Part shown: piece after piece, positions 50,557 through 58,370 of the stretch
Layout: every line of letters begins with the position of its first letter
How positions within the stretch are numbered: position 1 is the first letter of the stretch
From: Ostreiculturibacter nitratireducens
Lineage (GTDB): Bacteria; Pseudomonadota; Alphaproteobacteria; Rhodobacterales; Rhodobacteraceae
DNA length: 64,000 bases
Reading direction: 5' to 3'
Assembly: GCF_032670585.1 (NCBI RefSeq)
Contig: NZ_JAVQHL010000002.1
Location: 1,054,001-1,118,000, forward strand
Program-made: the position numbers and the translations under genes
The notes under the pieces: model-generated
What the model was told of the DNA's origin: nothing
The model's database searches: none
What the model saw: the letters and a program-made list of their open reading frames with translations, nothing else

Positions 50557-51228
50557 GTGACCGGCCTGCATCCTTCGCCCAACCACGGTGAACGCCGGGG
50601 CGGGGCGCGGCCGGACCTGATCGTAATTCATTACACGGCGATGGCAACGGCGGCCGAGGCGCGCGTGCGCCTCTGCGACCCGTCGGCCGAGGTCTCTGCC
50701 CACTGGCTGATCGCCGAGGACGGCACGGCCGAGGCGCTGGTGCCGGAGGAGGCCCGCGCCTGGCATGCCGGGGCAGGGGCCTGGGGCAGCGTCACGGACG
50801 TCAATTCCCGCTCCGTCGGCATCGAGCTTGCCAACACCGGCGACGCTCCGTTTCCCGAGCGGCAGATGGCCGCGCTGGAGCGGCTTCTTTCCGACGTCAT
50901 GGCCCGCCACGGCATCCCGCAGGAGCGCGTCATCGCCCATTCCGACATGGCTCCCGGACGCAAGCGCGACCCTGGCCCCCGCTTCGACTGGCGCCGGCTC
51001 GCGCTCTCTGGCCTGTCCGTCTGGCCGGGGCAGGGCGATCCCGAAGCGCCCCTCGTTCCCTCGCTCCGCTCCTTCGGCTACCCCGAGGCGCCCCCTGAGA
51101 CGCTTCTCGCCGCCTTCCGCTTGCGCTTCCGGCCTTGGGCGCGCGGGCCCGAGGCACCTGAGGACCGCGCGCTCGCCCATGACCTCGCCCGCCGCTTCCC
51201 TGTTGACGTGGGCGTCACGACTTCCTAA
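50557..51228 (+). CDS. N-acetylmuramoyl-L-alanine amidase (Amidase_2)
   Basis: A 223-residue cell-wall amidase of the AmpD/AmiD group. Zinc site: LIVIHYTAM (His), ARAWHAGAG (His), VIAHSDMAPGRKRDPGPRFDW (His and the Asp/Lys partner). It removes peptides from MurNAc, either in wall turnover or recycling. No signal peptide is obvious. The start is a GTG at 50557, four bases after the lipoprotein stop; an earlier in-frame ATG at 50491 would overlap the lipoprotein gene. Confidence 0.88.
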   Translation: MTGLHPSPNHGERRGGARPDLIVIHYTAMATAAEARVRLCDPSAEVSAHWLIAEDGTAEALVPEEARAWHAGAGAWGSVTDVNSRSVGIELANTGDAPFPERQMAALERLLSDVMARHGIPQERVIAHSDMAPGRKRDPGPRFDWRRLALSGLSVWPGQGDPEAPLVPSLRSFGYPEAPPETLLAAFRLRFRPWARGPEAPEDRALAHDLARRFPVDVGVTTS

Positions 51229-51236
51229 CTGACATC

Positions 51237-51632
51237 TCGCGCGGATGGCCGGATGACCGCGGGGGGCGCGAGCCCCGCGAGGAAAGTCCGGACTCCATGA
51301 AGCAACGGTGCCGGGTAACGCCCGGCCGGGGAAACCCGAGGGAAAGCGCCACAGAGAAGATACCGCCCGTGCATGCACGGGTAAGGGTGAAACGGTGGGG
51401 TAAGAGCCCACCGCGGGACGGGCAACCGGACCGGCACGGCAAGCCCCACCGGGAGCAATGCCGAATAGGGGTCTCGCGCGGGACAGGTCGGGCAACCGAT
51501 ACCGCCGCAGGGCAGCTTCGGCCCGAGAGACCCGGGTTGGCAGCTGGAGCGCGTCGGCAACGGCGTGCCTAGAGGAATGGTCATCAGGGCGGAAACGTCC
51601 TACAGAATCCGGCTTACAGGCCATCCGCGCAG
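51237..51632 (+). ncRNA. rnpB: RNase P RNA, bacterial class A
   Basis: The catalytic RNA of RNase P. The universal cores GAGGAAAGTCCGGACTCC (51277 and on) and, near the end, AGAGGAATGGTCATC and ACAGAATCCGGCTTACAGGC are present. GCGCGGATGGCC at the 5' end pairs with GGCCATCCGCGC at the 3' end (helix P1). Length about 396 bases is right for an alphaproteobacterium. The ends are set from P1 and may be off by a few bases. Confidence 0.96.
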
Positions 51633-51726
51633 GTTTCCCCGACCGCAATGGGGGAGATGGCCCGCAAAAGGCAATTCGCCCGCGGCGTGGCCGCGATGTT
51701 TTGCTCGCCACGGCGGTTTTGCCTGT

Positions 51727-51754
51727 TGACTCGGGCGCGGCCCCGGGTAAAAGG
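51727..51754 (+). promoter_or_regulatory. Probable sigma-70 promoter of rpmG
   Basis: TTGACT (51727-51732), a 16-base spacer, TAAAAG (51749-51754). The predicted start at about 51761 would leave a leader of roughly 48 bases. Confidence 0.5.
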
Positions 51755-51808
51755 CGGGCTTCAAAGGACTTCGCGGGCGGTCTGCCGTCCGGCTCTAGGA
51801 GAACGACA

Positions 51809-51976
51809 ATGGCGAAGCCGACGACGATCAAGATCCGTCTGAACTCGACGGCGGGCACCGGGCACTTCTACGTGACCAAGAAGAATGCCCGCACCATGAC
51901 CGAAAAGATGGTCGTGCGCAAATACGACCCCGTGAAGCGGGAGCACGTCGAATACAAGGAAGGCAAGATCAAGTAA
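51809..51976 (+). CDS. rpmG: 50S ribosomal protein L33
   Basis: A 55-residue protein (MAKPTTIKIRLNSTAGTGHF, then YVTKKNARTMTEKMVVRKYDPVKREHVEYKE). The bacterial L33 fold and the VxKKN/RT...KY(D/N)P..R.HV pattern are clear. No zinc cysteines are present, so this is the Zn-free (C-) form. The AGGAG site lies seven bases upstream. A terminator follows the gene. Confidence 0.97.
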   Translation: MAKPTTIKIRLNSTAGTGHFYVTKKNARTMTEKMVVRKYDPVKREHVEYKEGKIK

Positions 51977-52001
51977 GATCGCGCCGTCCGGAAGGATCAA
52001 A

Positions 52002-52026
52002 GGCCGCGCAGATGCGCGGCCTTTTT
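52002..52026 (+). terminator. Rho-independent terminator after rpmG
   Basis: GGCCGCGC, loop AGAT, GCGCGGCC, then TTTTT. Confidence 0.92.
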
Positions 52027-52060
52027 CTTTGTCCGGACGCTGGCCTGGAAGGGCGCAATG

Positions 52061-52087
52061 AAAAAGGGCCGGGGAGACCCCGGCCCT
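52061..52087 (-). terminator. Rho-independent terminator after the Bax-inhibitor gene
   Basis: On the reverse strand: AGGGCCGGGG, loop TCT, CCCCGGCCCT, then TTTT. The stem is ten bases. It closes the convergent gene at 52110. Confidence 0.9.
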
Positions 52088-52109
52088 CTGTCTTCGGATG
52101 TCTCTCAGA

Positions 52110-52883
52110 TCACTCGCGGTTGCCGAGGAACTGCAGCAGGAACATGAAGAGGTTGATGAAGTCGAGATAGAGGTTCAGCGCCCCCATGATCGCCGACTTC
52201 CCAAGCCATTCCGCATCGCCGTGATGGGCGTGCTGGATGTAGTCCATCTTCAGCCGCTGCGTGTCGTAGGCCGTCAGGCCCGCGAAGATCAGAACGCCGA
52301 TCGCCGAGATCGCGAGGTGCACGATGGGCGAACCAAGGAAGATGTTCACGATCGAGGCGACGATCAGCCCGACGAGGCCCATGATGAGGAACGCGCCGAG
52401 GCCCGAGATGTCGCGCTTGGTCGTGTATCCGTAGAGCGAAAGGCTCGCGAAGGCGATCGCGGTCACGAGGAAGGTCTGCGCGATCGACATCCCGGTGAAG
52501 ACCAGGAAGATCGAGCTGAGCGACAGGCCCATCAGCGACGCATAGACGTAGAAGTAGATCTGCGCGCCGGCGGCGGAGATGCGGTTGAGCACCGCGCCGA
52601 AGCCGAAGACCATCGCGAGCGGCGCGAACATCACGACCCATTTCAGCGGCGTCGTGTAGAGCGCGACGCCAAGGCCGGTGAGGTACTCGTCCGCGCCGAT
52701 CTGATAAGGCGTCGGCGCCGAAGTGACCGAAAGCCCCGCGATCGCCCACGCGGCGAGCGCGGTGATCAGCAGGCCAACGGACATCGTGCCGTAGACCTTG
52801 TTCATATGGGCGCGAAGGCCCTCATCGATCCTGACTGCACCGGCCGTGGCCTGGCCCGCGCGGATCGTGTTGTATTCAGCCAT
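52110..52883 (-). CDS. Bax inhibitor-1/YccA family protein
   Basis: A 257-residue inner-membrane protein with seven transmembrane helices of the BI-1 (TMBIM) fold. Features: an N-terminal cytosolic segment (MAEYNTIRAGQATAGAV), the central FAPLAMVFGFGAVLN, ISAIGVLIFAGLTAYDTQRLK (the acidic calcium-gating pair region) and NLYLDFINLFMFLLQFLG at the end. YccA interacts with FtsH; others are calcium leak channels. The ATG at 52883 has GGAGG upstream. Confidence 0.93.
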   Translation of the reverse strand: MAEYNTIRAGQATAGAVRIDEGLRAHMNKVYGTMSVGLLITALAAWAIAGLSVTSAPTPYQIGADEYLTGLGVALYTTPLKWVVMFAPLAMVFGFGAVLNRISAAGAQIYFYVYASLMGLSLSSIFLVFTGMSIAQTFLVTAIAFASLSLYGYTTKRDISGLGAFLIMGLVGLIVASIVNIFLGSPIVHLAISAIGVLIFAGLTAYDTQRLKMDYIQHAHHGDAEWLGKSAIMGALNLYLDFINLFMFLLQFLGNRE

Positions 52884-52998
52884 TGAAGCCTCCAGTTGCG
52901 TTTCCCGTGGCGGGCGATTTCGTGCCGCCGCGCCTTGCCGGAAAATATCGGCTGCATGGCCGTTCATTTCAAGGTTTTACGCTCCCGAAATCGGACGT

Positions 52999-53202
52999 TC
53001 AGCGCAGCCAGGTCTGCGGCACGTCCCAGACAGGCCGCTTCGCCTCGGCCCGCGCCGCACTTTCGTCGACGCCGACGTCGTCCAGAAGCCTCCCGTCAAG
53101 CCGTGCAAGGTCCCGGCGCTGGCGCCCCGCCTCTGACATGAGCCGGATGAACCTGAAGGGGTGAAACCCCCGGAAACTGCGGGAAACAAGTGTCCATTCC
53201 AT
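52999..53202 (-). CDS. DUF1127 family small basic protein
   Basis: A 67-residue protein: MEWTLVSRSFRGFHPFRFIR, then QRRDLARLDGRLLDDVGVDE and KRPVWDVPQTW, the classic DUF1127 pattern (R-R-x-L-x-x-L-D-x-R-L-L-x-D-x-G). The start ATG 53202 follows GGAGG at a spacing of five, which favours it over the 53214 ATG. Small DUF1127 proteins bind RNA or act in stress and phosphate responses in other alphaproteobacteria. It is divergent from a LysR gene. Confidence 0.88.
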   Translation of the reverse strand: MEWTLVSRSFRGFHPFRFIRLMSEAGRQRRDLARLDGRLLDDVGVDESAARAEAKRPVWDVPQTWLR

Positions 53203-53299
53203 TTCATCCTCCATAAGTGGTGATCCAAAATTCCGCTTCCATCAGGAAGCTTGATGTTTTTCGCCGATCGTGGTTCTTTATGGAAACGAATGATTGTGG

Positions 53300-53313
53300 C
53301 GTGATGTATCACG
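53300..53313. promoter_or_regulatory. Palindrome just before the LysR start
   Basis: CGTGAT-GT-ATCACG (6+2+6) lies nine bases before the LysR ATG at 53323. A LysR protein may use it for autorepression and divergent control of the DUF1127 gene. Confidence 0.4.
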
Positions 53314-53322
53314 GATCTTGAT

Positions 53323-54183
53323 ATGCCCCGAAATCTCGACATGACTGCGCTCCGTGCTTTCGTGACCGTCGCCGAAGCAGGCGGCGTCACCCGCGCCGCG
53401 GGGCTTCTGAACCTGACGCAGTCGGCCGTTTCCATGCAGATCAAGCGGCTGGAAGAGGGCTTGGGGCGGGCGTTCTTCACCCGCGCGGCGCGGCGTCTCG
53501 CGCTCACGCCAGAGGGCGAGCAGCTGCTGGGCTACGCCCGCCGGATGCTTGAGTTGAACGACGAGGCTCTGTCACGTCTGACGGACGATGCCTACGAAGG
53601 TGAAATCCGCCTCGGCGTGCCACACGACATCGTCTACCCGTACATCCCGCGCATCCTGAAACGTCTCGCGGCCGACTATCCGCGGCTTCGGGTGAACCTC
53701 GTCTCGTCGTTTTCGATCCCGCTGAAGGAAGGTTTCGCGCATGGCGATTTCGACATGATCCTTACGACGGAGGCGACCCCGGGTACGGGCGGCGAGGTGA
53801 TCGCGCGGCGCGAGCTCGTCTGGATCGGAGCCCCGGACGGCACCGCGTGGCAGCGCCGTCCCCTGCGGCTTGGCTTCATCGAGGACTGCTATTTCCGCCC
53901 GATCGCCCGCGCGGCGCTGGATGCTGCTGGAATCCCGTGGGAAATGGCCGTGGACGGCAAGTCCGAACAGGTCGTGGAGGCTTCGGTCGCCGCCGATCTT
54001 GCCGTCTCGGCACGGCTGCGGGGCGGCGTGCCGGAGGGCACCGCGGCGATCGAGCCTGGCAACGTGTTGCCCCAGCTCGGGAGCCTCGCGATCTGCCTCT
54101 ACCGTGCACCGGGCGGCCTCGGCGGAGCGCCGGCGGAAGCCCTTCTCTCGCAATTGCGGGCCGCCTATTCCGGCGCGGACTGA
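53323..54183 (+). CDS. LysR family transcriptional regulator
   Basis: A 286-residue regulator with the LysR helix-turn-helix (DMTALRAFVTVAEAGGVTRAAGLLNLTQSAVSMQIKRLEEGLG) and a substrate-binding domain (GEIRLGVPHDIVYPYIPRIL, GDFDMILTTEA, SVAADLAVSARLRGGVPEGT). It faces the DUF1127 gene across 120 bases. The effector is not known. A palindrome close to the start codon suggests autoregulation. Confidence 0.9.
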   Translation: MPRNLDMTALRAFVTVAEAGGVTRAAGLLNLTQSAVSMQIKRLEEGLGRAFFTRAARRLALTPEGEQLLGYARRMLELNDEALSRLTDDAYEGEIRLGVPHDIVYPYIPRILKRLAADYPRLRVNLVSSFSIPLKEGFAHGDFDMILTTEATPGTGGEVIARRELVWIGAPDGTAWQRRPLRLGFIEDCYFRPIARAALDAAGIPWEMAVDGKSEQVVEASVAADLAVSARLRGGVPEGTAAIEPGNVLPQLGSLAICLYRAPGGLGGAPAEALLSQLRAAYSGAD

Positions 54184-54198
54184 GGCCGAAGACGCTCT

Positions 54199-55164
54199 TC
54201 AGGCCTCCATCGTGACGACGACCTTCCCGGTCGATTTCCTGGCACGGAGTAGCTCAAGCGCCTCCTCTGCACGGTCCAGCGGAAGAGTGTGGCTCACATG
54301 CGGCTTGATCTTGCCATCGGCATACCAGCCCAGAAGCTCCGCGAGGCTCTCGGTCAGGACTTTCGGACGGAAGGCCAGGTAGCCGCCCCAGTAGAGCCCG
54401 ATCACGGTCAGGTTCTTCACGAGAAGATGGTTCGCCGCGATCTGCGGCACCTCCCCGCTCGCGAAGCCCACGGGGATGATGCGCCCCTCCGGCCGCATCG
54501 CGCGCAGTGCCGCCTTGAACTGATCGCCCCCAACCGGGTCATAGCAGACATCCGCCCCGCCAAGGGCCTTCACCTCGGCCCTGATATCCGCCGTGTCGCT
54601 GTCGATCAGGTGATCGGCCCCGGCCGCCTTTGCGACCTCAAGCTTGTCTTTCCCCCGCGCGACCGCGATCACGCGCGCTCCCATCAGCTTGCCGATCTCG
54701 ACCGCCGTGAGCCCGACGCCCCCCGCCGCGCCCAGAACGAGAAGGGTCTCTCCCGGCTGGAGCCGCGCGCGGTGGCGAAGCGCCACATGGCTTGTCCCGT
54801 AGGCGACCTGGAACGCCGCGGCGTGCTCGAAGCTCATGCCGTCGGGCAGTGGCAGGCAGCGTTCGGCCGGGAAGCAACCGTAGTCGGCAAGCCCGCCATG
54901 TCCGGCGAAGACCGCGACGCGCGTCCCCGGCGCGGGGGCGTCGACACCCTCGCCGACCGCCTGCACGGTCCCCGCAAGCTCCATGCCGAGCGTGAAGGGC
55001 AGGTCCGGGCGCTCCTGATATCGGCCCTCGATCATCAGGAGATCTGCGAAGTTGAGCCCGCAGGTCGCAATCCTCACTGCTACCTCGCCGGGTCCGGGCA
55101 CGGGTTTCGGCAACTCGGCAAGCCTGGGTTGCGTTCCGAATTCGACGATCTGCAGGGCGCGCAT
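54199..55164 (-). CDS. Quinone oxidoreductase-type medium-chain reductase
   Basis: A 321-residue NADPH-dependent oxidoreductase of the QOR/enoyl-reductase group: LNFADLLMIEGRYQERPDLPF, LGMELAGTVQAVGEGVDAP, LLVLGAAGGVGLTAVEIGKLMGARVIAVARG (nucleotide site) and YDPVGGDQFKAALRAM. No zinc ligands, so it is not an alcohol dehydrogenase. The substrate is probably a quinone or an enone. It converges on the LysR gene. The ATG at 55164 follows AAGGAGGAC. Confidence 0.9.
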   Translation of the reverse strand: MRALQIVEFGTQPRLAELPKPVPGPGEVAVRIATCGLNFADLLMIEGRYQERPDLPFTLGMELAGTVQAVGEGVDAPAPGTRVAVFAGHGGLADYGCFPAERCLPLPDGMSFEHAAAFQVAYGTSHVALRHRARLQPGETLLVLGAAGGVGLTAVEIGKLMGARVIAVARGKDKLEVAKAAGADHLIDSDTADIRAEVKALGGADVCYDPVGGDQFKAALRAMRPEGRIIPVGFASGEVPQIAANHLLVKNLTVIGLYWGGYLAFRPKVLTESLAELLGWYADGKIKPHVSHTLPLDRAEEALELLRARKSTGKVVVTMEA

Positions 55165-55458
55165 GTCAGTCCTCCTTTGCCATGCCGAAAGGGCTAGGGA
55201 ATTCGGCGGGATTCTGCCAGAGGTCGCGCCGAAATCCGCTCATTCGGACGCACCGGAGGTTCGCTTCGGGTGCCCACCGTCGCCGGAAAAGCGATTCGTT
55301 TTGCTGCGGGACAACCTGTGGCGCCGGCGGTGCCGCACACGCTATGCGCGTAAACTGACCGCAAGACCTATCTAAAAGGATAGCCAAAAAGGCTCCCGCA
55401 GAGGGCGAATTCCACACGGAAATCTCGTATGATTGGGCATGAGCTTGGGAGACCGTAC
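55165..55458. other. Intergenic region before the XRE regulator
   Basis: 294 bases between divergent starts. The right third (55350-55440) is richer in A and T and holds the probable promoter of the XRE gene. I see no RNA gene, clear operator or ORF with coding quality. Confidence 0.6.
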
Positions 55459-55821
55459 ATGAAACATCCAGTTGACGCCCATGTCGGCAAACGCATCCGT
55501 CACCGCCGGTGGATGGTTGGCATGACTCAACAGCAACTTGCGGACAAGGTTGGCATCAAGTTCCAGCAAATCCAGAAATACGAGACCGGCATGAACCGCG
55601 TCTCGGCCTCGCGGCTGTGGGATATCGCAGACGCTCTGGGCGTTCCGATCAACTTCTTCTTCGAGGGGATCGACTCTCGGGCATCGCGCCGGCAGGAAGT
55701 CGAGGGCGACATCCTCGCGGACAAGGAAGCGCTGCTTCTGGTCCGGTCCTACTACGCGATCCCGGAGGCTCAGCGCCGCCGGCTCTTCGAACTCGCCCGC
55801 GTTCTGTCCGACGCCGCGTAA
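55459..55821 (+). CDS. XRE-family helix-turn-helix regulator
   Basis: A 120-residue DNA-binding protein. The Cro/CI helix-turn-helix covers residues about 8-62: VGKRIRHRRWMVGMTQQQLADKVGIKFQQIQKYETGMNRVSASRLWDIADALGV, followed by a short helical dimerisation tail. Similar proteins are conserved in alphaproteobacteria and act in quorum-related or stress control. The ATG at 55459 follows GGGAG. The phosphatase gene follows after 84 bases. Confidence 0.88.
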   Translation: MKHPVDAHVGKRIRHRRWMVGMTQQQLADKVGIKFQQIQKYETGMNRVSASRLWDIADALGVPINFFFEGIDSRASRRQEVEGDILADKEALLLVRSYYAIPEAQRRRLFELARVLSDAA

Positions 55822-55905
55822 GCCCCTGTCGTCCCGGCCTGCTTGACGGGCCGGGATGCGCCCTCTACCGCTACGCTCCGCGAGGGGCGGAGGAGTTGAT
55901 GGTTG

Positions 55906-56721
55906 ATGCGGGTAGACCTTTCTGATGACGACCGCGCTGCGCTGATCGCGACGGCAGATGCCTTGGCCGACGCCGCGCGTGTCGAAACGCTCGCGCATTT
56001 CCGGACCGCGGAACTCTCGGCTGAAAACAAAGAGAAAATACGCTTCGATCCCGTGACGGTCGCCGACCGCGCGGCAGAACGGGCGATGCGCGAGATCCTC
56101 GGACGGATGCGCCCGGGCGACGCGATCCTTGGCGAGGAATACGGGGCGAAATCCGGAACGTCGGGCCTGACCTGGGTCATCGACCCTATCGACGGGACGC
56201 GCAGCTACCTTTCGGGAACGCCGACCTGGGGTGTCCTCATTGCGGTCGCGGACGCGCGCGGCCCGATCTACGGCCTGATCGATCAGCCCTATATCGGCGA
56301 GCGTTTTGCTGGCGGCCTCGGCGTGGCCGAGGCCACGGGGCCGATGGGCAAGCGCACGCTCCGTGCGCGCGCTCCAAGGCCGCTGTCGGACGCGATCCTG
56401 TTCTCGACCTTCCCCGAAGTCGGAACCGAGGCCGAGGGCCGCGCGTTCCACAGCCTCTCCGCCCGGACGAAGCTGACCCGCTACGGGACCGACTGTTACG
56501 CCTACGCTCTCGTCGCTTTGGGGCAGATCGACCTCGTCGTCGAGGCGGGCCTTCAGCCCTATGACGTGCAGGCCCCGATTGCTGTCATCGAGGCTGCTGG
56601 AGGCATCGTGACCGACTGGAAGGGCGGCCCCGCGCATCAGGGCGGGCGTATCCTAGCGGCGGCGAACAGGGAAGTCCACGAAGCTGCGCTGGCGATCCTC
56701 GGCAAGACACCCGAGGGTTGA
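55906..56721 (+). CDS. hisN: Inositol-monophosphatase-fold phosphatase, probably histidinol-phosphatase
   Basis: A 271-residue metal-dependent phosphatase. The metal site is made by GEEYG, IDPIDGTRSYLSG (DPxDGT) and QPYDVQAPIAVIEAAGG (the last Asp). KIRFDPVTVADRAAERAMREIL is the first motif. Alphaproteobacterial members often act as histidinol-phosphatase (HisN), but myo-inositol-1-phosphatase activity is possible. The ATG at 55906 is chosen over TTG 55903; GGAGG lies at 55889-55893. Confidence 0.85.
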   Translation: MRVDLSDDDRAALIATADALADAARVETLAHFRTAELSAENKEKIRFDPVTVADRAAERAMREILGRMRPGDAILGEEYGAKSGTSGLTWVIDPIDGTRSYLSGTPTWGVLIAVADARGPIYGLIDQPYIGERFAGGLGVAEATGPMGKRTLRARAPRPLSDAILFSTFPEVGTEAEGRAFHSLSARTKLTRYGTDCYAYALVALGQIDLVVEAGLQPYDVQAPIAVIEAAGGIVTDWKGGPAHQGGRILAAANREVHEAALAILGKTPEG

Positions 56722-57020
56722 TTGGGACAAACCTGCGCCGCGCACGCAGTGGCGGGAGGAGTGCCGTCAGCCGAGCGGCCCCTTGTCGCCGCGTCGGTCA
56801 GTCATGGCCGATGACCGGGGTGCAGGCAGACCGATTTCCGGCGGCGGAAAGACGCCGAGACGGTCAAATCGCCAATCGAAACCGAAAGTGTGCGGCCGGA
56901 ACCTTGCGTCGGGTCCGGCGCCGTCGCTAGTTTGCGGATGCGGCGCCCGAGTCCTTCAGCCCCCTTCTGTCGGGTCCCGTTTCCCCATCCGCCGAAGGGG
57001 GCGGAGAGAAGGGGGACTCC
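56722..57020. other. Intergenic region before the 8-oxoguanine deaminase
   Basis: 299 bases with no ORF that looks coding and no strong hairpin. A TTGATTGGGACAA element at the very left is only a weak FnrL match. The right third carries the promoter, and GGGGGACTCC gives only a modest ribosome site before the ATG. Confidence 0.55.
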
Positions 57021-58358
57021 ATGCGCGAAATCCTGATCCGTGGTGCGGCCGTTGTCGTGACGATGGATGCCGATCGCCGCGAGCTTGCCGGCGGCGACGT
57101 CCTGATCCGCGACGGCGTAGTTGCCGGGGTAGGGCATGGCCTTTCCTCATCGGGCGAGGTTCTCGAGGCGGCGGGATGCGTCGTCACGCCGGGGTTCGTC
57201 AATACCCATCACCATCTCTACCAGACCCTTACCCGGGCAGTTCCGGGCGGGCAGGACGCGCTTCTCTTCGGCTGGCTCAAGACGCTCTACCCGATCTGGG
57301 CGCGGATGGGCCCTGAGGAGATACGGGTGTCAGCGCTGGTGGGGCTCGCGGAACTTGCACTGACGGGCTGCTCGCTGACCTCGGACCACCTCTACCTTTT
57401 CCCGAACGGCGCGCGGCTGGACGACACAATCGACGCGGCGCGCGAGATCGGGCTGCGGTTCCACGCGACGCGGGGCGCCATGTCGATCGGGGAGAGCGCG
57501 GGCGGGCTTCCCCCCGACAGCCTTGTGGAACGGGAGCCCGCGATCCTCGAGGATTGCATCCGGGTCATCGACGCCTTCCACGATCGGGGCGAAGGCGCGA
57601 TGGTCCGCGTGGGCGTGGCGCCCTGTTCACCCTTCTCGGTCAGCCGGGAACTGATGCGGGACGCGGCGCTGCTCGCCCGCGACAAGGGCGTGATGCTTCA
57701 CACGCATCTCGCGGAGAACGACGAGGACATCGCCTATTCGCTGTCGCAGTTCGGCTGCCGGCCCGGGCAATATGCCGAGGACCTCGGCTGGACTGGCGAC
57801 GATGTCTGGCATGCCCATTGCGTCAAACTCGACGGGGCGGAGATCGACCTATTCGCCCGGTCGCGCACCGGGGTGGCGCATTGCCCATGTTCGAACTGCC
57901 GTCTCGGGTCCGGGATCGCGCCGGTCCGGGCGATGAGGGATGCTGGCGTGAAGGTCGGGCTCGGCGTCGACGGTTCGGCATCGAACGATGCTGGCAGCCT
58001 TGTAGGCGAGGCGCGGCAGGCGATGCTTCTGCAGCGCGTGGCGAACGGCGCGGATGCGATGAGCGCACGTGAGGCGCTGGAGATCGCGACGCTCGGCGGC
58101 GCGCGGGTGCTGGGGCGGACCGATTGCGGCTCGCTGGAACCTGGAAAGCGGGCCGATATCGCGATCTGGGACGTCTCTGGCGTCGAGGCAGCGGGTGCCT
58201 GGGACCCGGTGGCGGCGCTTGTGCTTTGCGGGCCTGCGCGCGTGCGCGACCTTTTCGTCGAGGGGCGGCAGGTCGTACGGGCCGGGCAGGTGGCGACGAT
58301 CGATCTGCCCCGGGTCATGGAAAACCAGAACCGTCTGGCGCGGCGGCTGATGGGGTGA
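57021..58358 (+). CDS. Amidohydrolase, probably 8-oxoguanine deaminase
   Basis: A 445-residue zinc enzyme of the amidohydrolase superfamily: the metal site starts with FVNTHHHLYQTLTRAVPGGQ, then MLHTHLAENDEDIAYSLSQFGCRPGQYAEDLGW, VWHAHCVKL, and LGVDGSASNDAGSLVGEARQA. The long motif around LAENDEDI...GCRPGQYAEDLGW follows the 8-oxoguanine deaminase branch. It deaminates oxidised guanine to urate. It converges on guanine deaminase, so both act in purine use. Confidence 0.85.
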   Translation: MREILIRGAAVVVTMDADRRELAGGDVLIRDGVVAGVGHGLSSSGEVLEAAGCVVTPGFVNTHHHLYQTLTRAVPGGQDALLFGWLKTLYPIWARMGPEEIRVSALVGLAELALTGCSLTSDHLYLFPNGARLDDTIDAAREIGLRFHATRGAMSIGESAGGLPPDSLVEREPAILEDCIRVIDAFHDRGEGAMVRVGVAPCSPFSVSRELMRDAALLARDKGVMLHTHLAENDEDIAYSLSQFGCRPGQYAEDLGWTGDDVWHAHCVKLDGAEIDLFARSRTGVAHCPCSNCRLGSGIAPVRAMRDAGVKVGLGVDGSASNDAGSLVGEARQAMLLQRVANGADAMSAREALEIATLGGARVLGRTDCGSLEPGKRADIAIWDVSGVEAAGAWDPVAALVLCGPARVRDLFVEGRQVVRAGQVATIDLPRVMENQNRLARRLMG

Positions 58359-58370
58359 GCCCGCGGCCGC

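Noticed and set aside
56719..56732. FnrL-like TTGATTGGGACAA element
   Set aside because: It matches only one half-site well and lies about 290 bases before the next gene.
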